A DNA stretch of 64,000 nt from positions 1 to 64,000 of the forward strand of contig CALVLH010000004.1 of assembly GCA_944336975.1 (NCBI GenBank), read 5' to 3'. The DNA is from an uncultured Clostridia bacterium. Its GTDB lineage: Bacteria > Bacillota > Clostridia > Christensenellales > Borkfalkiaceae. Both the position numbers and the translations under genes were made by a program. Positions 54,346 through 62,053 of the stretch are shown piece by piece. Below the pieces are notes generated by a model. It saw only the letters and a list, made by a program, of their open reading frames with translations. It did not search any database and was not told the origin of the DNA. Within the stretch, counting starts at the first letter, position 1; each line of letters starts with the position of its first letter.

Positions 54346-54380
54346 TCGAAAAATCCCCCTTCCCGTGAGGAAAGGGGGAA
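54346..54380 (-). terminator. Terminator after the EF-G-like gene
   Basis: On the minus strand a stem CCCCCTTTCC/GGAAGGGGG is followed by ATTTTTCG, directly after the EF-G-like gene and before the esterase start. Confidence 0.65.
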
Positions 54381-54385
54381 GGCGT

Positions 54386-56434
54386 TTACTGTTGCGCCTT
54401 GATGGATTGCAGGACGGAGTCGGGCGCCTGTTCGTACTGCGCGAACGTCTCCGAGAACTTTCCGCGGCCCTGCGTCATGGAGCGGAGCGCCGTCGCATAG
54501 GTCAGCAGTTCCGCATGGGGCGCTTCCGCGGTGACGACCTGCAGATCGTCCTGCGTGTCCATGCCGATGATCCTGCCGCGCCGCTTGTTGAGATCGCCCA
54601 GAACGTCGCCGAGGTACTGATCGGGAACGGCGATCTTGAGCTTGGAATAGGGTTCGAGCAGGACGGGGTTGGCGTTCTTCATGCCCTCGCGGAAGGCGAG
54701 CTCCGCCGCCGCCTTGAACGCCGCTTCCGAAGAGTCGACGTCGTGATAGCTTCCGTCGTAGAGAACCGCTTTCATGCGGATGACGGGGTATCCCGCCAGC
54801 ACCCCGTGCGGCAGGCATTCGATGATGCCCTTTTCGACCGCGGGGATATACTGCTTGGGAACGGCGCCGCCGACCACTTCTTCCGCGAACTCGAAGTCCG
54901 CTTCGCACGGCTCGAAGCGCATCTTGCAGTGACCGTACTGCCCGTGTCCGCCCGTCTGTTTCTTGTATTTTCCTTCCGCCGTGGAAGTGCCGAGGATGGT
55001 CTCCTTATAGGCGACGGCGGGGGTACGCAGGTCGGCTTCCGCGCCGAACTTGGATTTGAGCTTTTTGCAGATGACGTCGAGATGGATCTCGCCCTGTCCG
55101 CCGATGAGCATTTCTCCCGTTTCCGCGTTCTTGACGACGGTGAAGCTCTTGTCCTCTTCCGCGAGACGGGAAAGCCCCGAGAAGATCTTGTCTTCCGTGC
55201 CGCGCGTGCGGGCATAGACTGCCATAAAGAGCACGGGCTTGGGGAAGAGGATGGGATCGAATTTAACGGGCGCGGACTCATCGCAAAGGGTGTCGCCCGT
55301 ATTGGTGTCCGTAAGTTTGGAGACGGCGCCGATGTCGCCCGCGTTGAGTTCGGTCACGGCTTCCTGCTTTTTCCCGCGCACGAGATAGATCGCGTTGATG
55401 CGCTCCTGCACGCCCGTGTTGGGGTTGAGTACGGTCATGCCCGCTTTCAGGGTGCCGCGGCAGACGCGGAGATAGTTCATCTTTCCGACGAACGGATCGA
55501 CCGCCGTCTTGAAGACCTGCGCCGCAAACGGCTTGTCCTCTTCGCACGCGATGCCGATGACTTCGTCTTTGGCGAGATCGGTCGCGAGGATCTCCTTGCG
55601 TTCCGCCGCCTGGGGCATGTATTTGACGATCTCGTTCATGAGATTGATGACGCCGCGGTTCTGCAACGCGCTGCCCGCCATGACGGGGATGGTGTTCATG
55701 GAGGAGATTCCCTTGCGGATGCCGTGGATCGCCTCTTCGCGGGTAAGGTATCCCGTTTCGAAGTATTTTTCGAGAAGCACGTCGTCGTTTTCCGCCGCCG
55801 TCTCCATGAGGGAGAACTGCATCGCTTCCAGCTCTTCCTTGCGGTCTTCGGGGATGGGGATCTCCTGAGGGCCCTGATTGGTGAAATGATACGCCTTGTC
55901 GGTCAGGGCGTTGATCATGCCCGTCATCTTGTTCCCTTCCATGATGGGGAGCTGGATGGGCGCGATCTTGCCGTGATATTTTTCCTGCAACGCCGTCACG
56001 GTGCCGTGATAATCGGCGTTTTCCTTATCCATGCCGTTGATGAAGATGACGAGCGGCTTTTTCGCCCTGAGGCATTGCGCGATCGCCTTTTCCGCACCGA
56101 CCGTCACCGTTCCGTTCGCTCCCATGACGACGAGCGCCGCGCCGCACGCGCGCATCGCTTCGTTGAATTCGCCCTCGAAATCGTAAAACCCGGGAACGTC
56201 CAGAAGGTTGAGTTTGGTCTCCTTCCAGATCGTGTAGGAAACGGAGAGGGAGACGGACATCTTTCTCGCGATCTCCTGTTCGTCGAAGTCGCTGACGGTC
56301 GTGCCCGCGTCCACCTTTCCCATGCGCTCGACGGAGCCGCCGTTGAAGAGGATGGCTTCGCAAAGCGTGGTCTTTCCTTCGCCGCTGTGTCCGACGATGG
56401 CAATGTTGCGGATGTCTTCTGCAGATATACTCAT
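54386..56434 (-). CDS. EF-G-like translational GTPase paralogue with altered G motifs
   Basis: A 682-residue protein. The start at 56434 is set by AAGGGGAATTACGAT; an upstream in-frame ATG at 56476 lacks a ribosome site. All five EF-G domains can be followed: GTPase (1-270), domain II, and domains III-V with GGQGEIHLDV and the closing EXXPHAELLTYATALRSMTQGRG. G1 is GHSGEGKT (15-22). G3 is DVPGF (79-83) where EF-G has DTPGH, so the catalytic His is a Phe. G4 is NGMD (133-136) instead of NKMD. Such paralogues (EF-G2-like) are common in Firmicutes; this one is probably a slow or atypical GTPase with a regulatory role. Confidence 0.88.
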   Translation of the reverse strand: MSISAEDIRNIAIVGHSGEGKTTLCEAILFNGGSVERMGKVDAGTTVSDFDEQEIARKMSVSLSVSYTIWKETKLNLLDVPGFYDFEGEFNEAMRACGAALVVMGANGTVTVGAEKAIAQCLRAKKPLVIFINGMDKENADYHGTVTALQEKYHGKIAPIQLPIMEGNKMTGMINALTDKAYHFTNQGPQEIPIPEDRKEELEAMQFSLMETAAENDDVLLEKYFETGYLTREEAIHGIRKGISSMNTIPVMAGSALQNRGVINLMNEIVKYMPQAAERKEILATDLAKDEVIGIACEEDKPFAAQVFKTAVDPFVGKMNYLRVCRGTLKAGMTVLNPNTGVQERINAIYLVRGKKQEAVTELNAGDIGAVSKLTDTNTGDTLCDESAPVKFDPILFPKPVLFMAVYARTRGTEDKIFSGLSRLAEEDKSFTVVKNAETGEMLIGGQGEIHLDVICKKLKSKFGAEADLRTPAVAYKETILGTSTAEGKYKKQTGGHGQYGHCKMRFEPCEADFEFAEEVVGGAVPKQYIPAVEKGIIECLPHGVLAGYPVIRMKAVLYDGSYHDVDSSEAAFKAAAELAFREGMKNANPVLLEPYSKLKIAVPDQYLGDVLGDLNKRRGRIIGMDTQDDLQVVTAEAPHAELLTYATALRSMTQGRGKFSETFAQYEQAPDSVLQSIKAQQ

Positions 56435-56610
56435 ATCGTAATTCCCCTTATCGTGATATGTTCCATTATACCGCATTCAGGGAAAAAATCAAGAGCAATC
56501 GGAAAAATACTTTCTTATTTTGTTTGTTTTTTTCCGAAAAAGTCACAAAAAAGTTTTGTTTGCAACAAATTTTGCTTTTATGCGCGGGGAAAAGAGAGAG
56601 AAAAGTGCGC

Positions 56611-56638
56611 AAAAAAACTCCCGCCGTTGCGGCGGGAG
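56611..56638 (-). terminator. Terminator after the transporter/GNAT open frame
   Basis: On the minus strand CTCCCGCCG pairs with CGGCGGGAG around CAA and is followed by TTTTTTT. Confidence 0.9.
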
Positions 56639-56659
56639 ACGGGAAAATTCACTTTTTGT

Positions 56660-58156
56660 TCAGAAACGGTATTCCATGACAAAATCGTCCATGTAAAAGC
56701 CGCCGCCGATGTCCGTCTTTTCTTCGCGGACGGTCGAAAAGCCGAAGCGCTTATAAGCGAGGACGGCGCGGTCGTTGCCCTTGTTGACGGTAAGCGTCAC
56801 GCGGTCGCAGCCCGCTTCTTTTGCGAGCGCGGCGACGGCGGCGAGTCCCGCCTGTCCGTATCCTTTGCCCTGCGCCGAAGGGTCGAGATACAGTTTGGAG
56901 AGGAAAAATTCCCCGCCTTCGCGCGGGCAGACGCCCGTATAGCCGAGGATCTCCCCGCCGTCCGTGACGTAATAGTAGCGGTATCCGCCCGCGATCTGTT
57001 CGCGGAACGCTTTTTCGTTCTGAAATCTGTCCAGCATATAGGCGATCTGCTCCTCGCCGAGCAGTTGCCCGTAAGCGGTGCGCCAGAGCCTTGCCGACAA
57101 AACGGCAAGCTCCCCGAGTTCGTTTTCCTGTACCTGCCGTAAAGTGAGAGACATATCCTTATCCTCCTGCGGCGGAAATGCGTTCGTGCATTCCGCATAT
57201 CCTTTATTATAATCGATTTCGGCGCGATTGTCAATCGCGTGTTCCGCGCCGTCGGAAACAGGCGCTCTTTTTTTGCGGAAAAGCGGTTTGTCGTCTGCGC
57301 ACAGCCACGCGCCGACCGCCATCAGCGCGAACGCCGCGAAGTAGGTATAGGGCGGCATTTCGCGGAAGACGGCGAGGGAGAGCAGGGTGCCGAGAAAGGG
57401 CGCGACGGCGTAGTAGGCGCTCGTGCGCGCCGCGCCCAGCAGGCGTTGAGCATAGACGTAAAAGAAGATGCTCAGCCCGTAAGCGACCAGCCCGACGGCG
57501 AGCACGGCGAGCACGCTCCACCACACTTCCGCGCGCTCCCCCGCGCACAGCCCGATGACGACGGAGCCGCTTCCCGAAAAAATGCCTTTCAGCAGGACGA
57601 TCTCCATCGGATCTTTGGAAGAGATCTTGCGCGTGCAGTTGTTTTCCAGCCCCCAGCATACGCAGGCGAGCAGGATGAGCAGGGAACCGTAGGAAAATTG
57701 CAGGGACGAGAGGTCCTCAAAGGAGAGGAGCAGGCAGGCGAGCGTGACGAAGGCGATACCCGTCCAGAGCCGCGGACTGATCGCTTCGCGGAACGCCGCA
57801 AAGGCGATCACCGCCGTCGCGACGATCTCGAAATTGTTGAGGAGGGACGCGTTCGCCGCCGTGGTGGAGCGCAGTCCGAATAAGAGGCAGACGGGCGCGG
57901 CGATGTCGAGCACGATCATGGCGATGGTGTAAGGCAGTTCCGCTTTCGTCAGCCGCGCTTCTGTGCGCGGCTTGCCGTTGAGTTTGCGAATGAGCGCGAT
58001 AAACGCCATGCCGAGCCCCGCGCCGAGGTATAAAAAGCCCGCCGTGAGCGTAGGGGGCAGATAATCGAGCAGGAGCTTGGAGCAGGGCGCGTTGATCGCA
58101 TACAGCGCCGCGGCGAGCACGGCGAGAAAGATCCCTGTGCGGACGGGATTTTTCAT
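56660..58156 (-). CDS. DMT/EamA-family transporter continuous in frame with a GNAT acetyltransferase
   Basis: One open frame of 498 codons from ATG 58156. Residues 1 to about 300 are an EamA-type drug/metabolite transporter with ten membrane helices. After a 30-residue linker, residues 334-498 are a GNAT N-acetyltransferase (LYLDPSAQGKGYGQAGLAAV acetyl-CoA loop, then NKGNDRAVLAYKRFGF). No stop codon lies between them, yet the linker DNA contains a perfect promoter (57206-57234), and AGGAGGATAAGGAT precedes an internal ATG at 57154 giving a separate 164-residue GNAT. So the GNAT is probably also made alone, and the fusion may be an accident of a lost stop codon. The transporter start overlaps the CsoR gene by four bases. 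Confidence 0.75.
   Translation of the reverse strand: MKNPVRTGIFLAVLAAALYAINAPCSKLLLDYLPPTLTAGFLYLGAGLGMAFIALIRKLNGKPRTEARLTKAELPYTIAMIVLDIAAPVCLLFGLRSTTAANASLLNNFEIVATAVIAFAAFREAISPRLWTGIAFVTLACLLLSFEDLSSLQFSYGSLLILLACVCWGLENNCTRKISSKDPMEIVLLKGIFSGSGSVVIGLCAGERAEVWWSVLAVLAVGLVAYGLSIFFYVYAQRLLGAARTSAYYAVAPFLGTLLSLAVFREMPPYTYFAAFALMAVGAWLCADDKPLFRKKRAPVSDGAEHAIDNRAEIDYNKGYAECTNAFPPQEDKDMSLTLRQVQENELGELAVLSARLWRTAYGQLLGEEQIAYMLDRFQNEKAFREQIAGGYRYYYVTDGGEILGYTGVCPREGGEFFLSKLYLDPSAQGKGYGQAGLAAVAALAKEAGCDRVTLTVNKGNDRAVLAYKRFGFSTVREEKTDIGGGFYMDDFVMEYRF
57206..57234 (-). promoter_or_regulatory. Consensus promoter inside the transporter/GNAT open frame
   Basis: Minus strand TTGACA (57234-57229), 17 bases, TATAAT (57211-57206), 52 bases before the internal GNAT start at 57154. 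Confidence 0.8.
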
Positions 58157-58416
58157 AACAGCCGATCGACGGCGGACAGCAGCCGCTCCACCGCGCCGTC
58201 GTCGCCCTCCCGCACCGCGTCCGCGACGCAGTGCGACAGATGATCTTTCAGGATCACTTTGCTCACGCCCGCGAGCTCCCCGCGTACCGCGGAAAGCTGA
58301 ACGAGAACTTCGCTGCAATCTCTGCCGTCCTGTATCATGCCTTTGACGGCGTTCAGATGCCCGATCGCGCGGGAGAGCCGATCGATCGCGGCTTTGGTAT
58401 GTTCATGACGTTGCAT
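58153..58416 (-). CDS. CsoR/FrmR-family metal-sensing repressor
   Basis: An 87-residue all-helical protein of the CsoR/FrmR (DUF156) family. It keeps the ligand pattern of copper sensors: Cys in GRDCSEVLVQL, then His and Cys spaced by four in DHLSHC. Apo-CsoR binds G-tract operators and releases DNA on binding Cu(I). A matching palindrome lies 15 bases upstream of its start. The start codon 58416 follows ACGGAGAAAGACACA. It is coupled to the DMT transporter gene; no copper ATPase is seen, so the regulated export function would be the transporter or lies elsewhere. Confidence 0.88.
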   Translation of the reverse strand: MQRHEHTKAAIDRLSRAIGHLNAVKGMIQDGRDCSEVLVQLSAVRGELAGVSKVILKDHLSHCVADAVREGDDGAVERLLSAVDRLL

Positions 58417-58430
58417 TGTGTCTTTCTCCG

Positions 58431-58449
58431 TATCCCCCCTGGGGGGATA
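58431..58449. promoter_or_regulatory. CsoR-type operator palindrome
   Basis: TATCCCCCC, one base, GGGGGGATA: a perfect 19-base G-tract palindrome of the kind bound by CsoR/RcnR proteins. It sits just downstream of the -10 box of the CsoR gene promoter, ideal for autorepression. Confidence 0.8.
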
Positions 58450-58454
58450 TTTCC

Positions 58455-58483
58455 ATTGTAGGACGTCGGGGCGGAAAAGTCAA
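58455..58483 (-). promoter_or_regulatory. Promoter of the CsoR-transporter unit
   Basis: Minus strand TTGACT (58483-58478), 17 bases, TACAAT (58460-58455), followed at once by the CsoR operator. Confidence 0.8.
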
Positions 58484-58577
58484 GCGGAAAACGGCGGGCG
58501 GAAGGGAAAGTTCCGCCGTTTTCGGGGACGGGCGAGGAATGCGGAAAAAAGTTTTTTCGGAAATGTTTTGCAAACGG

Positions 58578-58606
58578 TTGAATTGAGTTGCCGCAGATGC
58601 TATAAT
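58578..58606 (+). promoter_or_regulatory. Promoter of the small membrane protein pair
   Basis: TTGAAT (58578-58583), 17 bases, TATAAT (58601-58606), giving a leader of about 105 bases before 58717. Confidence 0.8.
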
Positions 58607-58716
58607 GATATCGGTGAGACGAACTGAAAGGCCGTCGGAGCGATACGGCGCGGGAGACAGGGTGCCGGGGAAGGAAGCTCCGAGGTTTTTTCATAACTGC
58701 GTGAGGAAATGCAACG

Positions 58717-59274
58717 ATGAAAAAAGAGAAAAAAAAGCTGTATCACATTGTCTGCGGGATATTGATGCTCGTCTATGGCGCTTTGTTGTTTTTCGCGCCG
58801 TTATTCTTCTTTGACGTCAAGGTCGGCGCAAAGGATTTCGACTATATGGTGAGCTATATACAGGCCATTTTCACGCCCGTAAAAACGATCGTATCTTATC
58901 GCTTTATCGTGGATCTGTCGCTATGGTCCATATTGGGCGTGGCGCTGACGGTGCTCTCTCTTTGGCTGATCGCCTATCGTCGGGAAGGCGGAAGGCTATT
59001 TCTCATCATAGGGTGCATCATCTTTTTTGTCACGGTATTTATGGCGAGAGGCTCCGTCAAGGCGGCAGGATGGAGTCGGCTCGAGGCGGATGCGTTTTAC
59101 AGCTTCGGCATCTGGCTGTTTGCCGCATTCTATGTTCTGGTATTCGTATATACGTTTGTCATTGCCGCCGTTGAGAAAAAGATTGCCGCCCGCCGTTGGT
59201 ATCTGGAACACATCGATCAGATGTATCAGACCGACAGCGCCGCAACTTCGCCCACAGAGGAGAAAGGGCAGTAA
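58717..59274 (+). CDS. Four-helix membrane protein of unknown function
   Basis: A 185-residue protein with membrane helices at about residues 9-31, 66-87, 93-109 and 128-151 and a basic start and tail. No family is recognised. It is followed, 101 bases later, by another small membrane protein, and both lie before a strong terminator, so they are likely cotranscribed. Ribosome site GAGGAAATGCAACG. Confidence 0.65.
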   Translation: MKKEKKKLYHIVCGILMLVYGALLFFAPLFFFDVKVGAKDFDYMVSYIQAIFTPVKTIVSYRFIVDLSLWSILGVALTVLSLWLIAYRREGGRLFLIIGCIIFFVTVFMARGSVKAAGWSRLEADAFYSFGIWLFAAFYVLVFVYTFVIAAVEKKIAARRWYLEHIDQMYQTDSAATSPTEEKGQ

Positions 59275-59375
59275 AATTCGCCCTGCGCCTCGGGGAAGCC
59301 GCTCAGGCGCGGGATGACAAAACGAAGGCGTTTTTGCGGAAAGATCAGAAAAAGCAGCAACGGAAAGGGGATTTC

Positions 59376-59714
59376 ATGAAAACTCAAAGAAAGCATAAAA
59401 TCATTGCGCTGGTCGTGTCTCTGATTCTGGTTGCCGTTCTCGTGTTGCTGTTCTTTTTGGATACATCGTCGGCATGGGATGCTTATAAAATTTTTTCCTG
59501 CGTCGTATGCAGTATCTGGACTGTCTTTCTGCCGCCCGCCGTTTTATATTTCGCTTATAAAATGAAAAATTCCGCTCCGGAATACAGCGTAAGGCTGGGG
59601 GTCTGTATCGGTGCAGGCTGTTTTATCGGGCTCCTGATCGCGCCCTATTACGGCGTGAAATCGTATTTGTCAGACCTGAACGCAGTGCGGTATCAGGGCG
59701 AAATCATCTGGTAG
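59376..59714 (+). CDS. Small three-helix membrane protein
   Basis: A 112-residue protein starting at ATG 59376 after GGAAAGGGG. The longer open frame from 59196 overlaps the previous gene and is not used. Membrane helices lie at about 9-28, 37-60 and 74-94. Not recognised. Confidence 0.65.
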   Translation: MKTQRKHKIIALVVSLILVAVLVLLFFLDTSSAWDAYKIFSCVVCSIWTVFLPPAVLYFAYKMKNSAPEYSVRLGVCIGAGCFIGLLIAPYYGVKSYLSDLNAVRYQGEIIW

Positions 59715-59743
59715 AAAGATCTGTAAACCGCAGATCGGGCGAT

Positions 59744-59786
59744 AAAAAGAGCGAAGACGTTAAAATCTTCGCTCTTTTTGTTTTTT
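59744..59786. terminator. Bidirectional terminator
   Basis: AAAAAGAGCGAAGA pairs with TCTTCGCTCTTTTT over an eight-base loop, then GTTTTTT. It ends the small membrane protein unit and, on the minus strand, follows a fragment of the tRNA-Arg 3' end. Confidence 0.9.
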
Positions 59787-59810
59787 CTTTGGTGCACCCG
59801 GCGGAAATCG
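59781..59810. repeat. Copy of the tRNA-Arg 3' end (attachment-site-like direct repeat)
   Basis: These 30 bases match 60112-60141, the 3' end of tRNA-Arg plus its T-rich tail, with one mismatch (GGCGGAAATCG against GGCGGGAATCG). The intervening 300 bases (59811-60111) hold a 10-base inverted repeat (59833-59855) and the tRNA terminator but no gene. Either a remnant of site-specific integration at tRNA-Arg or the relic of a second tRNA copy. Confidence 0.6.
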
Positions 59811-60086
59811 CCCCCGTGGCGGTGCGCTCCGGCGAACAGTCCGCAGGACTGTTCGGACTTCGGAAAACACAAACGCGAAAACAAACTTTTACGTCCTTCG
59901 TCCGTTTGCTCCCGCAAACGCCTCCGCGTCGCGGCAGGGCAAAAAAGGCGGGCGTGCGGAGAACGCGCCCGCCGCGCCGCCTGTGCCCGCCGCTCCTTTT
60001 CCCGAAAAAATCCGTGTCGGCTTTTTTCGGGAGAGAGATGAATGTCTTAAAAAACTTCCCTCCGACGTTCGGGAAATCGACCAAAG

Positions 60087-60117
60087 AAAAAAAGGCAGCC
60101 GTAAAACTGCCTTTTTT
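60087..60117 (-). terminator. Terminator of tRNA-Arg
   Basis: AAAAAAAGGCAG and CTGCCTTTTTT pair across eight bases directly beyond the CCA of the minus-strand tRNA. Confidence 0.85.
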
Positions 60118-60120
60118 CTT

Positions 60121-60197
60121 TGGTGCACCCGGCGGGAATCGAACCCACAACCTTCGCCGTCGGAGGGCGACACTCTATCCAATTGCGCTACGGATGC
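60121..60197 (-). tRNA. tRNA-Arg (anticodon CCG)
   Basis: A 77-base tRNA on the minus strand: acceptor GCATCCG with CGGGTGC, discriminator A and encoded CCA. The anticodon loop CTCCGAC carries CCG and reads CGG arginine codons. The T arm GGTTCGATTCC is intact. Its 3' end is repeated at 59781. Confidence 0.96.
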
Positions 60198-60240
60198 GTC
60201 CGTTACAACGCTTATTATACCACAACCCGCGCAAAAATGC

Positions 60241-60269
60241 TTTATATTTTTATGCGAATATGGTATAAT
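60241..60269 (+). promoter_or_regulatory. Promoter of mnmA
   Basis: A good TATAAT (60264-60269) with a weak TTTATA -35 (60241-60246) at 17 bases. Confidence 0.6.
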
Positions 60270-60298
60270 TTTAGAAAATTTTTCAAAAGGAATGCGTT

Positions 60299-61396
60299 AT
60301 GCCGCAAAAAACCGTCGTCGTGGGCATGAGCGGGGGAGTGGACAGCTCCGTCGCCGCCCTTCTATTGAAACAACAGGGATACCGCGTCGTCGGGCTGTTC
60401 ATGGTCAACTGGGAGGAATCGGACGAGAACGGCTGCTGTACCGCCGAAGAGGATTTCGAGGACGTCCGCCGCGTATGCGGACTTCTGGACATTCCTTATT
60501 TTACCGTCAATTTCGCCAAAGAATATATGGACCGCGTCTTTTCCTATTTTCTCTCCGAATACCGCGCGGGCAGAACGCCCAATCCCGATGTTTTATGCAA
60601 CCGCGAGATCAAGTTCGGCCCCTTCAAGCAGTATGCGAAGGAGCTGGGCGCGGATTATATCGCGACGGGGCATTATTGCGGCATTTCTCACGAAAACGGC
60701 GTTCATCGCCTCCTCAAAGCGCGCGATCGGGGAAAAGATCAGACGTATTTTCTCAATCAACTCTCACAAGAACAGCTTTCCGACGTGCTCTTTCCGCTCG
60801 CCGACCTTGAAAAGCCGCAGGTGCGGGCAATCGCGGACGAATACTCGCTCGCGACGGCGCGGAAAAAGGATTCGACGGGCATCTGCTTCATCGGCGAGCG
60901 CAATTTCCGCAAATTTTTGCAGACCTATCTCCCCGCGCGGCCGGGGAAGATCCTCACTCTGGACGGGGAAGAGGTGGGGGAACATCTCGGGCTCATGTAT
61001 TATACGCTCGGTCAGCGCCGCGGGCTTGATCTCGGCGGGAAAAAGGGCGAGGACGGCAGGTGGTTTGTCGTGAAAAAGGACTTGTCCTCGAACACGCTCT
61101 TTGTCTCGCACGGGGACGAATCGCCCCTCTATTCGGACGGCTGTGACGTGGAAGGCATGAATTTCATTCCCTTCCCGCCCGAAGAAAAGGAGTTTTCCTG
61201 CAAGGCGAAATTCCGCTACCGTCAGGGCGAACAGGGCGTAACGGTGATAAGGACGGGGAAGGATACCCTGCGCATCTTTTTCGACGAACCGCAGCGCGCC
61301 GTGACGGAAGGGCAGTACGCCGTATTGTACGACGAGCGGCAGTGCCTGGGCGGCGGCGTGATCGTCTCTTCCTTCCGCAAGGGCGAGTTGCTCTGA
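60299..61396 (+). CDS. mnmA: tRNA-specific 2-thiouridylase MnmA
   Basis: A 365-residue enzyme of normal length that puts the 2-thio group on U34 of tRNA-Lys, -Glu and -Gln. The PP-loop is SGGVDSS (11-17); the two catalytic cysteines are Cys100 in DVLCNREIKFG and Cys196 in STGICFIGE. DQTYFL, the TARKKDS block and the C-terminal beta-barrel are present. The sulfur donor desulfurase gene is not in the window. It lies between tRNA-Arg on the opposite strand and spoIIR. Confidence 0.95.
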   Translation: MPQKTVVVGMSGGVDSSVAALLLKQQGYRVVGLFMVNWEESDENGCCTAEEDFEDVRRVCGLLDIPYFTVNFAKEYMDRVFSYFLSEYRAGRTPNPDVLCNREIKFGPFKQYAKELGADYIATGHYCGISHENGVHRLLKARDRGKDQTYFLNQLSQEQLSDVLFPLADLEKPQVRAIADEYSLATARKKDSTGICFIGERNFRKFLQTYLPARPGKILTLDGEEVGEHLGLMYYTLGQRRGLDLGGKKGEDGRWFVVKKDLSSNTLFVSHGDESPLYSDGCDVEGMNFIPFPPEEKEFSCKAKFRYRQGEQGVTVIRTGKDTLRIFFDEPQRAVTEGQYAVLYDERQCLGGGVIVSSFRKGELL

Positions 61397-61425
61397 TCGT
61401 TTCGCGCCGCGACGGCGCGGGATAA

Positions 61426-61478
61426 GTATAAATATTTTATAATGCGTCAATAACCCTTCGCGAAGAAAAGCGGAGGGT
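61426..61478 (+). promoter_or_regulatory. Possible sigma-F promoter and ribosome-site-covering hairpin of spoIIR
   Basis: GTATA (61426-61430), 15 bases, GTCAATAACC is a partial match to the forespore sigma-F consensus expected for spoIIR; a TATAAT also lies at 61438-61443. Just after it TAACCCTTCGC (61451-61461) can pair with GCGGAGGGTTA (61470-61480), which contains the ribosome site. Confidence 0.35.
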
Positions 61479-61485
61479 TAATTTT

Positions 61486-62013
61486 ATGAAAAAAATAGCG
61501 GTATGCGCCCTGCTAGCAGTCGCATTGATCGCGGCGGTGTTTGCATTCGGGACGGCGGAAACAGGCGCGGTCGGGCAGGGGGAGTATCTGCGTATCCACA
61601 TCCGCGCCAATTCCAACGGCAAAGAGGATCAGGCGGTCAAATATCTCGTGCGGGACGCGGTGGTGGAATATCTCACGCCCGTCGTCGCGGAATGCGGGAC
61701 GAAGGAAGCGGCGATGGCGGCGCTGAACGGCGCGCTGGACGGCGCGGCGCTCGCGGCGGAGCGGGTGCTGGAAGCGAACGGATTTTCGTACGGCGCGCGG
61801 GCGAGCGTGCGGCGGGAGGAATTCCCGACGCGCGTCTACGACGGCGTGACCTTGTCGGCGGGCGTCTACGACGCGCTCATCGTGGAACTGGGTACGGGCG
61901 AGGGGGATAACTGGTGGTGCGTGGTGTATCCGCCCCTGTGCTTTACGAGCGGCGGCGGGAACGTCGTCTATCGCTCCAAGATCGCCGAGATCATAAGAAA
62001 CTTTTTCGCATAG
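61486..62013 (+). CDS. spoIIR: Stage II sporulation protein R
   Basis: A 175-residue exported protein with an N-terminal signal sequence (about 1-25). Family motifs YLRIHIRANSN (about 33-43), QAVKYLVRDAVVEYL and GEGDNWWCVVYPPLCF are all present. SpoIIR is made in the forespore under sigma-F, secreted, and triggers SpoIIGA to process pro-sigma-E in the mother cell. Its presence shows that the organism carries an endospore programme. The ribosome site GGAGGG is inside a hairpin. Confidence 0.93.
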   Translation: MKKIAVCALLAVALIAAVFAFGTAETGAVGQGEYLRIHIRANSNGKEDQAVKYLVRDAVVEYLTPVVAECGTKEAAMAALNGALDGAALAAERVLEANGFSYGARASVRREEFPTRVYDGVTLSAGVYDALIVELGTGEGDNWWCVVYPPLCFTSGGGNVVYRSKIAEIIRNFFA

Positions 62014-62053
62014 TCCGCAAAAAACTGCAAACAATACGGACAGGAGGAAAAGT

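Noticed and set aside
53378..57142. Plus-strand open frame of 1254 codons
   Set aside because: It is antisense to the esterase, EF-G-like and GNAT genes, has no ribosome site or family resemblance, and is explained by GC-rich codon bias.
59791..59867. A second tRNA-Arg gene
   Set aside because: Only the 3' 20 or so tRNA bases match; there is no anticodon stem or 5' half.
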